In this document: piece after piece, positions 1 through 11,100 of the stretch
How positions within the stretch are numbered: the stretch's first letter is position 1
Layout of the letters: each line of letters starts with the position of its first letter
From: Durusdinium trenchii
Taxonomy: Eukaryota; Sar; Dinophyceae; Suessiales; Symbiodiniaceae
NCBI GenBank assembly: GCA_963970005.1
Contig: CAXAMN010027484.1
Span: 327,540-391,539 of the forward strand
Length of the DNA stretch: 64,000 nucleotides
Reading direction: 5' to 3'
Made by a program: the position numbers and the translations under genes
Notes under the pieces: generated by a model
The model's input: the letters and a program-made list of their open reading frames with translations, nothing else
What the model was told of the DNA's origin: nothing
Database searches by the model: none

Positions 1-1803
1 CAGGAGGATGAAGGAGCGACAATAAGAATTGAAGAGCTCGAACACAAGCTACGCTTGGCGGAATCGACAGCTGAACATATCTACATGAGATATCAAGAGC
101 TTGCACAAGAGACTCATCAAGAACATTCAGAGCTTGAATCTGTGAAAGCAACGAAGGACAGAATGTCCCAAGAGCTTCAAGCAGCAATTGGACACATCCA
201 AGAACAGAATGAATCTTCATTGGCGATCAATAGAAGATCAAAAGCCATTCAGGATGAGAACACAGCCTTCGTTGGAATAGCCGACCAGATACAAGCTAGA
301 ATGATTGCGCTACAGGATGAGAATGTCAACATGCACGAGGTGATCCAACATCAGAGAGAAGAACAATGGAACAGTGAGGTCAGGGAAAGACGTCTTCAAC
401 ACAGTGTTCACTCATCTCAAGATCAGAGCAATCAGGAAGCTATGGTTATTGATCATCTACGAGGTCGACTAGCTATGGCACGTGGAGCTGAACTCAACGC
501 GAAAGCGGAGATGGGAGAGATGGAAGTGGGCATGAGGATGGAGATGTTTATATGCCAGACTGAAGTCTCTGCTAAAGAAATGGCAGATGCGAAGGCGAGC
601 CACCACGAATACGAAGCAAACGTCGCAAAAGAGGTTATCGCAAAAGGAGAAATATTCAACAACGAAGTCCTAGAAAGTTCCATCCGTGAACGACAACAAT
701 TGAAAGACGTCAACCTCGCTCTATCCGAAGCCAACGCACAGCTGAAAAGAGAGAATATGATGAGAGCTCCTATGTTCGGCGATGATGGTGCAGAAATTCA
801 ACAGAAGATCAGAGAACTGGAGGATGCACTATTGGAAAGCCAAAAGGAGACAAAGAATGTCATTATGGAAAATGCGAAATTAAAAGCAGAAGCACGAATG
901 GCACCCATAGTCTCTCGGTACAGCAAGCGTCCTAGTTCCAGAGACCGCGGGTTACCAACCCACGCGTCCGAGGAAGATGAGGTTCGGAACGCAAAAGAGG
1001 AGGCGAAGTACTACAAGGACGGGTACGATGAAATGACAGAGAGCCGAGATGAAATGTATGAATGGTATGCCGAAACCCACAATGAGTACGCCGAGGAAAG
1101 GGAGAAATCAATTGAGCTATCCGAGGCGAACAAACCATTGAGGGACAAGATTTCAGAAACAGAGGCATCCTCTTCATCTCATCTTGCACCGGCAACCTCT
1201 ACTGTCATGAAAGTATCGAGGAAGGAAGAATCAAAGATAAACGTTCCGTCATGGCCCAGGATCAATGATATTGGATTATGGAAGGCAAATCTCATTCAAT
1301 CAATCATCATTGCGGCCAATGATTCAGATCAAGAGCCCTGGATCGACTGGATCAAAGAAGCCATGGACGATCCTGATCCGGACAAGTTTGTCGACTCAGG
1401 AGACCAAAGATTCCATTCAATCGATGCCAAACTCGGCCTAGCTCTTACCAAGGTCGTCATGGATGCGAAAGATGATGGTTCAGGTGTAGCTATGAAGTTG
1501 AGGACGAGGATCAATGCAAAAGGGAGAACATCAAGCCTTATAAAGGGAAGAGAGGTCCTAGCCCTGATCCTTATGAATTTCAAGACAACATCAAATGTGG
1601 AAGTCTTATATACTTCAATGCACCTCTACCAACTAGAATATCAAGGAGACAAGAACTTATCGTTGTTCTTCCACACTTGGGATGAGATTCTGGCAGGAAT
1701 GAAGCCCGTTGACGTCCCGAGCGACGAAACTCTTCGGGATCTCCTATGGAGAAAGATCAGGAACTCAAATCTCATGGCATACGACATCAGCGCCTTACAA
1801 TAG
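1..1803 (+). CDS. Copia element 1 gag, N-terminal coiled coil plus capsid-like region (5' partial)
   Basis: The frame is open from base 1, so the true start lies upstream; the TTG at 55 is not a believable start. The first 390 residues are rich in Glu, Lys, Gln and Ala with heptad-like spacing, consistent with a long coiled coil. From about 1240 to 1800 the sequence becomes a compact helical region containing VPSWPRINDIGLWKANLI and WIDWIKEA, resembling capsid parts of copia-type Gag. Gag would assemble the cytoplasmic particle that packages element RNA. The frame stops at TAG 1801-1803, but recognisable gag sequence continues at once in the next frame, so this ORF ends through a frame change rather than at a natural terminus. 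Confidence 0.75.
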   Translation, partial: QEDEGATIRIEELEHKLRLAESTAEHIYMRYQELAQETHQEHSELESVKATKDRMSQELQAAIGHIQEQNESSLAINRRSKAIQDENTAFVGIADQIQARMIALQDENVNMHEVIQHQREEQWNSEVRERRLQHSVHSSQDQSNQEAMVIDHLRGRLAMARGAELNAKAEMGEMEVGMRMEMFICQTEVSAKEMADAKASHHEYEANVAKEVIAKGEIFNNEVLESSIRERQQLKDVNLALSEANAQLKRENMMRAPMFGDDGAEIQQKIRELEDALLESQKETKNVIMENAKLKAEARMAPIVSRYSKRPSSRDRGLPTHASEEDEVRNAKEEAKYYKDGYDEMTESRDEMYEWYAETHNEYAEEREKSIELSEANKPLRDKISETEASSSSHLAPATSTVMKVSRKEESKINVPSWPRINDIGLWKANLIQSIIIAANDSDQEPWIDWIKEAMDDPDPDKFVDSGDQRFHSIDAKLGLALTKVVMDAKDDGSGVAMKLRTRINAKGRTSSLIKGREVLALILMNFKTTSNVEVLYTSMHLYQLEYQGDKNLSLFFHTWDEILAGMKPVDVPSDETLRDLLWRKIRNSNLMAYDISALQ

Positions 1804-2185
1804 CATGAACGACGATGATGCCAAGAAGACATACAAACATCTACGTGATATGATCAGAAGGCACATCGAACGGCAAACTGAAGACAGGATGATCCTGGAA
1901 AAGGAGAAGGCAGTGAAGAATGTGGCCAATATCTTTCAGAATCTCAAACCAGGCGGACCTGCTCCAAAACTGAAAGCTGCACCAGCTGATCCGAAGAAGA
2001 AACCAAAAGGGCAACAAGAACAGGTTGTCTCAGAAGACGCTGCTGCAGTGAAGCCGAAACCCAATCCCAAGAAGCATCCTGAAGACAAGAACAAAAAAGG
2101 AAAGGGGAAGGTAAAGGTGATGGAAAGGACCGCAGCCGAAGTCCGAGTACAGACAAAAAGAAGATACCATGCAAATTCTTCGTGA
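1790..2185 (+). CDS. Copia element 1 gag continuation in shifted frame (linker to nucleocapsid)
   Basis: Frame +2 relative to the ORFs on both sides carries the continuation of gag: a helical stretch (DAKKTYKHLRDMIRRHIER), then a Pro/Lys/Ala-rich linker typical of the segment before the RNA-binding fingers. The ORF in this frame is open from 1709 to 2185, but only about 1795-2095 looks native. At its 3' end an A6 run (2093-2098) precedes the point where the pol frame takes over with an RSRSPS-type linker. The two frame changes, about 300 bases apart, compensate each other. They could be mutations, assembly indels at homopolymers or, less likely, recoding. Confidence 0.6.
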   Translation, partial: APYNSMNDDDAKKTYKHLRDMIRRHIERQTEDRMILEKEKAVKNVANIFQNLKPGGPAPKLKAAPADPKKKPKGQQEQVVSEDAAAVKPKPNPKKHPEDKNKKGKGKVKVMERTAAEVRVQTKRRYHANSS

Positions 2186-5100
2186 AAGGTAACTGCACTA
2201 TGGGGAAAGATTGCCCATTCAGTCACAAGAAACCCAGATCACCATCCAGAGGACCTTCTGTCGGAAAGAATGACAAGCCAGTATGTTGGATGTGGATTCG
2301 CGGAACTTGTGATAAAGGGAAGGATTGCAAGTTCTACCATGACCCAAAAGCCTCTCCTAAGAAAGGGATATCTGCACCAGCTGACTCAGGAGACGATAGG
2401 CCAAAGCCCAAGGCAAAACCCAAACCGAAACCTAAGGCGAAGCCTGGAGCCCCAGCCATTGGCGGTGAACTCTTCATGGACGAATCCGAAGATGAAGGGA
2501 TTGCTGCATCCGCCAAGGCGAGGGAAGGAGGTGCAAAGGTATCCTTTGATGAAGAGACTTGTGAGATCATGTTGAACGAAGCGATCTACTCAGTCAGGGA
2601 CAAATGGAAGGTAGTAGAAAAGAAACCTCTACGTCCGGACATCAAACGATATGATGAGAAAGAGCTCACCTGCTACACGAGGAAAGAGCAAATCAGATTT
2701 GAAGAAAAGGTCGCAGAGGCGAGAGGCATACTGATGGTCCCCTACACTGAAATCAAGAGGGTCCGAATACCAGTTGGACCAAAGGGTGACCTATCGGTCA
2801 CTATGTCTTTTGACGAAGATGACGGCCTAGTTTTCCATCATAAAGTCATTCCTCATGTATGCGAGGGAAAGAAAGATCATGCAGACACAAAGACATTGTC
2901 TATTCCAGCCAAAGGGTCAAGAACAAAGTTCATCATGGACACAGGATGTGGGTATGATTTGATATCGAAAGGCAGAGCCAAGAAATTAGGTCTGGAAGTG
3001 AGAGAAAGCGACCAATCAATGTCATTCTATACCGCAAATGGAGTGACATCCACAAAGGGAGTCGCCGACATTCATTTCGACGAATTTGACTCTACCTACT
3101 CCCCATTCGTCTTAGATGAGTCTCCTTCAGTACTGTCTGTTGGAAAGAAATGCATGGAGGAAGGATACACATTCATATGGCCAGCCTGCGGCAACCCGTA
3201 CATGATTTCCCCGAACTACAAGAAAATCATGTTAGAAGTAGAGGGAAACATCCCATATATTGTCAAGGGCAGTGACTTCTGTACTCCCACCGACGATACA
3301 AGGGCGGAGATGATCGCAAGGTTCACCCTAGGAGAAGATGAAGCCGATTACCAATCGACTTTCATCAACTGTGATGTGGATCCTCAAGGAATCATGTGTG
3401 ATAATGACGACCTTCCTGTGATTGAACCTCCAAAAGTCAAAAGACGAAAGAGGAATAAGAAGTTCAAGGCATCTCCTGGAGAAGAAGATGAGGTAGAATC
3501 GGATGTCGCCGGAGACAGTGAACCAGAAGCTGACGATGATGATGCAGACGACATCGAGGTGGATGTTATTGACGGTGCAAGTAGAATGGTGAGAAGAGGA
3601 ACTCTGAAAGCAGATGCCAGGAAAATCGAGCATCTACTCACACATCGTTACAAGAACCCCTACTGTGAGTCATGCATCAGAGCAAAGATGAAACACTTCA
3701 AGACGCATCGGGGAGCGTTCAAGAGAAAGCTCAAAGCTTTTGGAGACCTGGTTACCTTTGATTTTGCCGATACAAGGAACATCCTTGATCAAGGGATCAG
3801 TACTGATCGAGAGATCTTCGTCATTCGTGACAGGTACACAGGCGTCATATGGGCCTATCCGTCGAAAGAGAAGTTTACCAAGGACGTGATCAATGCAATA
3901 AACCACTTCAAGGGATTGAAGAAGATCAAGATTGCTTATGCCGACAAAGCCCCAGAGTTTGAGACGGCTATGAAACAGCTGAAGATCCCATTCGATCACT
4001 CTCTACCGAATCATCCTCAAAACAATTCTCTGGCGGAGAGGAACAATCAGTTCATTATGATGACAACCGCAACTTGTCTCTTGGAAGCGGGGTTACCACC
4101 ATGTTTCTGGAGCTATGCAGTAGAATGCGTCAGCCATCTTTTGAACATTGAGGAAGGAGAGGATGGAGTGAGCCCTTGGTACAAGCTACATGGGAAAGAG
4201 TTCCATGGAGAGAAGATTCCCTTTGGTGCAAAGGTCTTCTTCATGCCGAGCAGTCAAGGAAGGATTGAGCAAAAGCACAAGTTTGATCCCAAGGGAATCC
4301 CAGGTATTTTCGCCGGATATGAGATCAAGCCCGGGATGAACTGGTCGAGACAATACAGAGTGTGGAGTCTTGAAACTTTTGCACATCAAAGCCTTGCGTT
4401 TGATGCCAATCGCCCTATCAGAAAGCTACTCACACCACAGCTCACAGAGACCCTGGTATTCCTCGCTCCCATCGAATTCCCATTGAAGGAAGGATACGAG
4501 AAGATCAACAACACGTTGGAAGGCATGAAGATCCGTGACAGGAGAGATGGAGAGCCAGAGGTCGGAGATCCTAGTCAAATGATTGACTATGGAGAATATG
4601 AACCAACTGAGCCCGGTATGGATTTTGAGGAGCTTGCGGAAAGGGAGATTAGGGATGAGGACGACGAAGAAGCCATTGGAGATCATGAAGCAGATGATGA
4701 AGAACGAGATGATCCCGGTGATGATGATGATCCAAAACCTGATGGCGGTCACTCCAAAATATTGTCCAAAACTGCCAAGGCGAAGGTACCACCTTCGACC
4801 AGCAGGGAAGATCACCCGCCAGTTGGAGATCCTTCAATGGATCACATGTCCATGGGAAAAGCAAGCGATGGTATCATCTACTTGAATGATGATGGTGAAA
4901 CCGTGAAATTGGACAGGAAAGGGAATCCATATAAGGTTGGATCAGATGGAAGAAGGTTCTTCAGATCATCACCAAGACCAAGATCAAAATATACTCCAGA
5001 AGAATGGAAAGCGTTATCTCTATCTGATAGAGCCATCGCTGAGAAGAAAGAAGCTCTCGAGAAAGAAAAGATGAAAGAGAGAGAGAGTAAAGGTGCGGGA

Positions 5101-8100
5101 TCCAGCAAGGACAAAAGGAAGAAGAAAAAGAAGGAGGACAAGGATGATGATCCTAAGGATATATCGCCCAACATCTTCATCGGTCTGAAGAAAGATCGGA
5201 CGTCGACCACCGATGACGATGACATGGGGGGCCATAGTCCGTCTTCGGCATCTACGCTTTCCACAGAACTCCCAAGCGACGACGATTACTTAGTCGAATG
5301 GGAGGAATGGACGAGTGTGGAGAATGGGTTCGGCCCACGTGCTACTTGGGATCCACTAAATATCATTGATGTCAACAGTGGAGAAATCCTCAACGATATG
5401 GCAGTAGCATATGCAATGCCAACGGAATCCAATAGATGCACGACCGAAGATTTCACAAAGAACTTGAAGGATCATCACTTGTCATTTCCGTCAATGCCGT
5501 GCATCAACTCGATCTCCAAACATCGAGAAAGATACACATATGCCGACGCAACGAACCCGATGAGTGCTTATCGGAACCTGTTCAATGCAGCAGTCTCCAG
5601 ACCTGTTAGTCGAGCAGAAATGTTGAAGAATCCCAAGGCTAAAGCCTCAATGAGAAAAGAATGGTTGGGACTTCACGAGCAAGGAGTGTTCGACTTCTCT
5701 GTAATTCGAGAATATCACAACGTAAAACAAGAAGCGCTCACTCTGAAGCAGGTCGTGCACTTTGCAAGGGTCCATGGCATCATTGTGGAAAAGAACTACC
5801 AGTTGCCAATGAGTGATGAGAGACGAAAATTTAAGGGAAGAGGAGTATTGCTAGGAAACAAAGTGAAGAATCAGAATTGGGAAGCAGCTTTCTTTCAGGA
5901 CTTGGGCAATTCACCAGCATCCTTTGAATCTTCTAGATGGGCAGATTTCTATGGATGTGTTCCCGGACATTCGGTCAAGCTCGCTGATGCGATTCAGGCA
6001 TACATTCAGGCTTCTCTTACGGGACCGCCCTGTTGGGTCGAGTTACCGTCAGACGCGTGGCCAGATGATGTTGATGTATCAAAGTATCATCGACCAGTGG
6101 TACGCCTCCTCAAAGCCTTGTATGGACATCCGGACGCAGGTACAATGTGGGAGAAGCACTGCGATACGCAGGTGCGCCAACTTGGCTTCAAGCCAATTGG
6201 TGATGAATGGCCATCAATGTATTTTCATGAAGGCCTGAAACTTCTTCTCGTTATATATGTGGACGACCTGAAACTTGCCGGACCAACCGAGAACATGACC
6301 AAAGGATGGTCTATGCTACGAACGAAACTCAGGATTGAGCCCGAGACTGATCTTGGACTTTATCTCGGCTGCATGCTCACACGAGGAGAGTCCAAACTCC
6401 ACGATGGAACAGTAGTCAACACCGTCTCATACAACATGGAAGGATTGTTGAAACTGTCCGTCGAGAAGTATTTAGACATTGTCGGTCATGATACAAAATT
6501 GAAGAAGGTCACGACACCAAGCGTCCCAGAAGAAACCAAATCTCACCCCGCACGAGCACCCGCTCCAGGGAAAGAGGCCGTTACGTGTCCATGGTGTGCC
6601 AACACCTTTGACCCCAAGTATTCTGGTAAGTTGCACTCCAAGTCCGAACCTGACGTCACTCCGGACGATGGAAACCGTGGCTCTTTGGCGCCACATGCAG
6701 CGAGTATACTCATGAAGTTGCTGTATGCTGCCAGAATTGCTCGATTCGATCTATTGAGATCAATCAACATGCTGGCCAGGAATGTAAATAAATGGACCAG
6801 CAATGATGATGCTCGTTTGCATCATCTCATGTGCTATGTCAACAGCACTTTAGACAAGCGCATGATTGGATGGGTTGGCGATCCGATCGCAACTCTCTCA
6901 GTCGGAATCTTCGCTGATGCTGATTTTGCTGGTTGCGGTGAGACCCTTCGTTCCACGTCGGGCTCTCACATGCACGTACAAGGTAAGCATACACGATTTC
7001 CCATTGCTGGGGGGAGCAAGCGTCAAGGATGTATCAGCCATTCAACACCTGAAGCAGAAATAGTCGCGGCAGATTCCACTCTCCGCAACTTTGGGATACC
7101 CTCCATCGGCCTCTGGCAAACGCTCTCGGGCAAAGCTCCTGAAATATTGTTCCATGATGACAATCAAGGTATGATTGGAGTCGCCAGAACCGGGAAGAAT
7201 CCCACCATGCGTCATCTTGAACGCACTCATGGGATATCCATTGTCTCATTGCATGAACATTTTCAACAGGACCATTTCGTGCTGCTCTACGAGATCTCCC
7301 ACAAGATGTGTGCTGATATCCATACAAAGGCCTTTCGGACTCCACTTGCGTGGCGCCGGGCTTGTATGTTGATCAACCTTCTTGACCCAGAGGATTTGAG
7401 CTCTAAAGAGTTGGCTGACATGGTCTCTCCATCGGTCGATCATAAGAAAATCGATCATCAAATCTTTCAGACTAAGACGGATGACATTCCTAATTTCCCA
7501 TACACTCAGACTCCGGTCTTACCTCGTGCAGTCTTTGTCAAAGGAATGACAGGAAAAGAAGGTGTCCAGGATCTCCCCAATGGAGATTGCATCTATGTCG
7601 TCAAAGTCCCAGTCTATTATCGTCGCTTCCCACCGGGTCGCTACATACCGTCAGACACTTGTCGGAGTACATGGGTCCTTGTTAATGGTTCCTGGAATTG
7701 TGTGGAACGAGAAGCTACGCCACTGCAGCAAGCTTTGCGCTTTGACCATTGGGTCGAACGTGCATGCTTCCTGTATCATGCCTCCAAGGCATCCTCATCT
7801 CCAGAGGCGGGCGCATGCTTATCTCAATCTCCGTTCCTGGCCTTAGCCAATGTTCCTTGGACTCCTGACGCTGTGCTACAGTTTTCTATTGCATCCTTGT
7901 CGACTGATCCAGCATTGCTCCAGTCACAAGAGGTTCCTCTCAACAATTGTCATCCTGCCACCCTTCGTGTGATCAACACGCTTCTACGTCTTGTTCATGG
8001 GGGGAGTGGGGGGCCGGACGGTGCATCAATTCGCGCTTTCGGTGCGGTGCAAGACCATTTTGTGCGCCTGGATTCGAAGGGGAGAAACCCAAAAACAAAT

Positions 8101-8184
8101 AAAAATTACCGAGATGAATGGCGACGCGATGGCGACACACTCACCCGAGTGCATAATGTGCCGAGAACACGAGTTTGTCCCTAG
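2083..8184 (+). CDS. Copia element 1 Pol polyprotein (CCCH fingers, protease, integrase, RT, RNase H)
   Basis: The frame is open from 2083; GTG 2182 is only the first alternative start and would cut the first zinc finger, so the protein is probably made as a fusion with gag. Domains in order: CCCH fingers at 2170-2226 (CKFFVKGNC...CPFSH) and 2284-2340; aspartic protease with DTG near 2937; integrase with HHCC site 3631-3675 and catalytic Asp near 3759, Asp near 3942 (ADKAPEF, where DxGxEF is usual) and Glu near 4035 (SLAERNN); an acidic/Lys-rich linker about 4600-5250; reverse transcriptase with LLKALYGHPDAG and YVDD near 6256; RNase H with FADADF near 6910, STPEAE and DDNQG. About 270 residues of unknown function follow RNase H. 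Together these domains copy element RNA and integrate the cDNA. The last 71 bases overlap the next ORF. Confidence 0.9.
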   Translation, partial: RQEQKRKGEGKGDGKDRSRSPSTDKKKIPCKFFVKGNCTMGKDCPFSHKKPRSPSRGPSVGKNDKPVCWMWIRGTCDKGKDCKFYHDPKASPKKGISAPADSGDDRPKPKAKPKPKPKAKPGAPAIGGELFMDESEDEGIAASAKAREGGAKVSFDEETCEIMLNEAIYSVRDKWKVVEKKPLRPDIKRYDEKELTCYTRKEQIRFEEKVAEARGILMVPYTEIKRVRIPVGPKGDLSVTMSFDEDDGLVFHHKVIPHVCEGKKDHADTKTLSIPAKGSRTKFIMDTGCGYDLISKGRAKKLGLEVRESDQSMSFYTANGVTSTKGVADIHFDEFDSTYSPFVLDESPSVLSVGKKCMEEGYTFIWPACGNPYMISPNYKKIMLEVEGNIPYIVKGSDFCTPTDDTRAEMIARFTLGEDEADYQSTFINCDVDPQGIMCDNDDLPVIEPPKVKRRKRNKKFKASPGEEDEVESDVAGDSEPEADDDDADDIEVDVIDGASRMVRRGTLKADARKIEHLLTHRYKNPYCESCIRAKMKHFKTHRGAFKRKLKAFGDLVTFDFADTRNILDQGISTDREIFVIRDRYTGVIWAYPSKEKFTKDVINAINHFKGLKKIKIAYADKAPEFETAMKQLKIPFDHSLPNHPQNNSLAERNNQFIMMTTATCLLEAGLPPCFWSYAVECVSHLLNIEEGEDGVSPWYKLHGKEFHGEKIPFGAKVFFMPSSQGRIEQKHKFDPKGIPGIFAGYEIKPGMNWSRQYRVWSLETFAHQSLAFDANRPIRKLLTPQLTETLVFLAPIEFPLKEGYEKINNTLEGMKIRDRRDGEPEVGDPSQMIDYGEYEPTEPGMDFEELAEREIRDEDDEEAIGDHEADDEERDDPGDDDDPKPDGGHSKILSKTAKAKVPPSTSREDHPPVGDPSMDHMSMGKASDGIIYLNDDGETVKLDRKGNPYKVGSDGRRFFRSSPRPRSKYTPEEWKALSLSDRAIAEKKEALEKEKMKERESKGAGSSKDKRKKKKKEDKDDDPKDISPNIFIGLKKDRTSTTDDDDMGGHSPSSASTLSTELPSDDDYLVEWEEWTSVENGFGPRATWDPLNIIDVNSGEILNDMAVAYAMPTESNRCTTEDFTKNLKDHHLSFPSMPCINSISKHRERYTYADATNPMSAYRNLFNAAVSRPVSRAEMLKNPKAKASMRKEWLGLHEQGVFDFSVIREYHNVKQEALTLKQVVHFARVHGIIVEKNYQLPMSDERRKFKGRGVLLGNKVKNQNWEAAFFQDLGNSPASFESSRWADFYGCVPGHSVKLADAIQAYIQASLTGPPCWVELPSDAWPDDVDVSKYHRPVVRLLKALYGHPDAGTMWEKHCDTQVRQLGFKPIGDEWPSMYFHEGLKLLLVIYVDDLKLAGPTENMTKGWSMLRTKLRIEPETDLGLYLGCMLTRGESKLHDGTVVNTVSYNMEGLLKLSVEKYLDIVGHDTKLKKVTTPSVPEETKSHPARAPAPGKEAVTCPWCANTFDPKYSGKLHSKSEPDVTPDDGNRGSLAPHAASILMKLLYAARIARFDLLRSINMLARNVNKWTSNDDARLHHLMCYVNSTLDKRMIGWVGDPIATLSVGIFADADFAGCGETLRSTSGSHMHVQGKHTRFPIAGGSKRQGCISHSTPEAEIVAADSTLRNFGIPSIGLWQTLSGKAPEILFHDDNQGMIGVARTGKNPTMRHLERTHGISIVSLHEHFQQDHFVLLYEISHKMCADIHTKAFRTPLAWRRACMLINLLDPEDLSSKELADMVSPSVDHKKIDHQIFQTKTDDIPNFPYTQTPVLPRAVFVKGMTGKEGVQDLPNGDCIYVVKVPVYYRRFPPGRYIPSDTCRSTWVLVNGSWNCVEREATPLQQALRFDHWVERACFLYHASKASSSPEAGACLSQSPFLALANVPWTPDAVLQFSIASLSTDPALLQSQEVPLNNCHPATLRVINTLLRLVHGGSGGPDGASIRAFGAVQDHFVRLDSKGRNPKTNKNYRDEWRRDGDTLTRVHNVPRTRVCP
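7999..8013 (+). promoter_or_regulatory. Internal polypurine tract
   Basis: A 15-base run of G with a single A and a single T (GGGGGGAGTGGGGGG) lies near the end of pol, about 100 bases before the next ORF starts. Polypurine tracts prime plus-strand DNA synthesis in LTR elements. Element 2 has a similar tract immediately before its 3' LTR. Here no LTR follows. It may be a central priming site or a relic of a shorter ancestor that ended here, but it is also translated, so chance cannot be excluded. Confidence 0.35.
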
Positions 8185-11100
8185 TGAAGACTCACATTGT
8201 CCTGTCCGGCTGTCGGATTTGTCTGATTATCGTAGGACTGAGAAGTACTACAAGAGCGGTAAGGACATAAAAGTTGATTCCTGGCGTTTCAAGGGTAATT
8301 CCGTAGGTAAGGACGATCCATGGATAGGAAGTACGACATTCCTGATCGTTTCCAACGGTCACGGACACAGCCCACAACATGAAACGACAGACAACAGCAA
8401 TAACAAACAAAAGGGCAATGTCACGGCGATTGCAACAGGCATACAAGCGTGGGGGATGAACACCATTACCCACGAGCACATGTTCATTGCACAAACAGCA
8501 AAATATGTTGCAAGTGACACTCCTCCGGGAAGAAAACCCGTGTTGCATTTGGTCTTACAAAGGAGATCAGGACGGTCACACAAATACCAATTCGAACTCC
8601 ATCAGCAAGACGTCAAGGGTCCTCAAGATATCTTTGATAGGTGCATCATGCTACAAGAGCTCGAAAGAAATGTCCCATGTTTAGTCCTCATGTGTGCTGA
8701 AGAACAGAATTGGTTTACCTTTCTCCAGACTTGTTTGAAGAAGCAGTTCATGAACATCGTGACTATCACAGAGGACGACGATGCCTGCTCTGCTTATGGC
8801 ATCAATAAAGTGAAAGCTTGTGTCCGGTCCAGTCTTGATTGTGTCTTCTTTGCGGGTCCTTGCACTGGTGGTTCTGCATGGAATCGCTTGAATAGGACTG
8901 TAAGTATAAAGGCCGAGATGCAGATTGAGAAACACCAAGAGTTGTATTGGTCGTTGTGGAATTGCTTTGCCAATGCACTTGACCATGTATTCGCAATAGG
9001 AGCATGTGCGCTTACTGAGCTACCTAAAAGTTGCGAGTATTGGAGAGATGATAGAATGACAACTCTGATAGAAGGCACGGAATCACACGTACATGACTTC
9101 GACGGATGTATGTATGGCCTCGCAACTCATTATGGTCATAGAGATATACCCATTAAGAAGCCGTGGAGGATTGTGTCGTGGGGGGTGCAGTTTCAAAATT
9201 TGATGAAGAAGTGTGATCATAAACATCAGCATGCACCTTGTGCCGGAAGAGAAACGAGAGTAACTCAATTGTATACTCTTAGAATTGCGCAGCATATGAT
9301 AGAGACTTTGAACAAACGTGCATTGTCATTGTGGAAGAAGCAGCATGTGGCCAGCCGTGCTCCTGTGCTTTACGATTGGTCGCGATCGCCGCATCCTTCC
9401 ATGTCAAACGGTAACCCATGTTCAGAAGTCAATATCAATAAAAGATTTGACAAGATCATTCAGTCTGTTCACGACTCTAAGAAGAAGAAACTCACTTGTG
9501 AAAACAAACATGACACTCATGATTCATGCGCCAGTGTCATTACCTTTCACAATCATCTTGAGCAATACTTTGAGATCAACCAAGCTAACCATTTTGGTGC
9601 CGGTGTGATCCAGCGATTTGCCAAGAAGAAGTTCGCCGAGTTCCATCCAATCACTGGTGGGCTGTCACCGACAACCCTACCACAAAGAGGGAACTCATTA
9701 GCATTCGTGAGCCATTTCTGGAGATTGACAACACCCCTACATCGTGGAGATTGTGTATTCAGCATGTTCCGTTCTACTGCTTATGGGATCACAGGGAGGA
9801 ACATGGCCTCAGCCAAGAAGCTGAAAGAACACCTCCATATATTGAATAGCAGACGAGGGGAGAGTCCAACACTTGTTCCTGGACGGTTCGTCGAGGACAT
9901 GGATCCAGGACAAGCTCTACAACTGGCAGAGAAGTGGATGGAGAGAGGGGTACCACCCATCTACTCTATCAGCGCTTGTTATTGTGCCGTTGAAGCCAAG
10001 GGTGGAGCCATCCAAGAGCGCCTCGTGAGATCCCTCAGAGTGTTGCTCAGCAAGTATGACCCAGAGACGGACGATGGCACGGAGGTAGCAAGGGTATTCT
10101 TTGCTGGAATAAAGAGGGTGATCGGCATCGTCAAGAATCAAGAGCGAATGGTACGACCAGAACACCTACCTCTTGGGCCGCCACCTCCTCCTAATCCGGA
10201 TCACTTTCCCTATGAGGCGTTTGCATCCAATGATGTTTGGGACAGGTTGGAATTATTTGCAGACAATCTCTCAGCTTTATTCATGCCGGAACCCTTCAAC
10301 CAAGAAACACCAGTCAAAGGGATGTTGGCAGATCTGAATGACAAGGTCGCCAGACGAGGCATGAAAGGTATCAATTCCACTGCGATGTCAAAAGATTCAC
10401 TTCTAGACATCACGAGGGACGGGTACTTCTATGATTCCATGAATGATCTACATCACAGGATACCCATTGAAGGTCGTAGCAGCAACTACATGGCAATGAC
10501 CGGCGAACATTGGGAACGCAGCTGCAGATACATCAGCTTGGCAGGTGCGTCATTGGGATTTGCATTGAGGTTTCACAACAAGAATCATCCCGAAGATCTC
10601 ACATCTTTGACTGACCTCATTCAGATCATTGCAAAAGGGCAATCGGGAGGAACCTTGGAAAGATGTGCCGCAATCAACAATTTCCAGTGCATCCAAGCGT
10701 TGTATCGATGCATTCATAGGCATGTCATTGAGCAATCTGCCATTTCCCTCAGACCCGAAGCGAATGCGCAGATGCTCGCTGCATTCCAGCATTTGAAGGA
10801 ATGGTTTCCAGAGGTGAAACCGGATGTGTGGACAGCAGGTTACAATGTTCTTGGTGCTGAACTAGGAGCCCATCGAGATCTTCTCGCTAGGGACACATCG
10901 ATCAGTATCTTGAATCAATACATTGCAGAGCTCCATTTATCCGAAGCCAACCTGGATAAAGAACCAAATCTGGAGACCTTGGGCAAGCCAAAGGAGAAGA
11001 TCTACTTGACCTTCGAGAATCCCTCAATCGGGCCACCCAATCTGAAAGATTTCAGTGCGGTGGAACCTCAATGGTTGTGTCAATTTCGGATCCATCATGC

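Noticed and set aside
1709..1790. Upstream part of the shifted gag frame read as a separate protein start
   Set aside because: In this stretch the frame 1 reading is the gag-like one, so the ATG-like start at 1709 is an artefact.
2093..2099. A6G run as a classical -1 ribosomal slippery site
   Set aside because: In the relevant frame the codons are AAA AAA GGA, not the X XXY YYZ phase of AAAAAAG, and no downstream pseudoknot is evident, so I list it only as a frame change.
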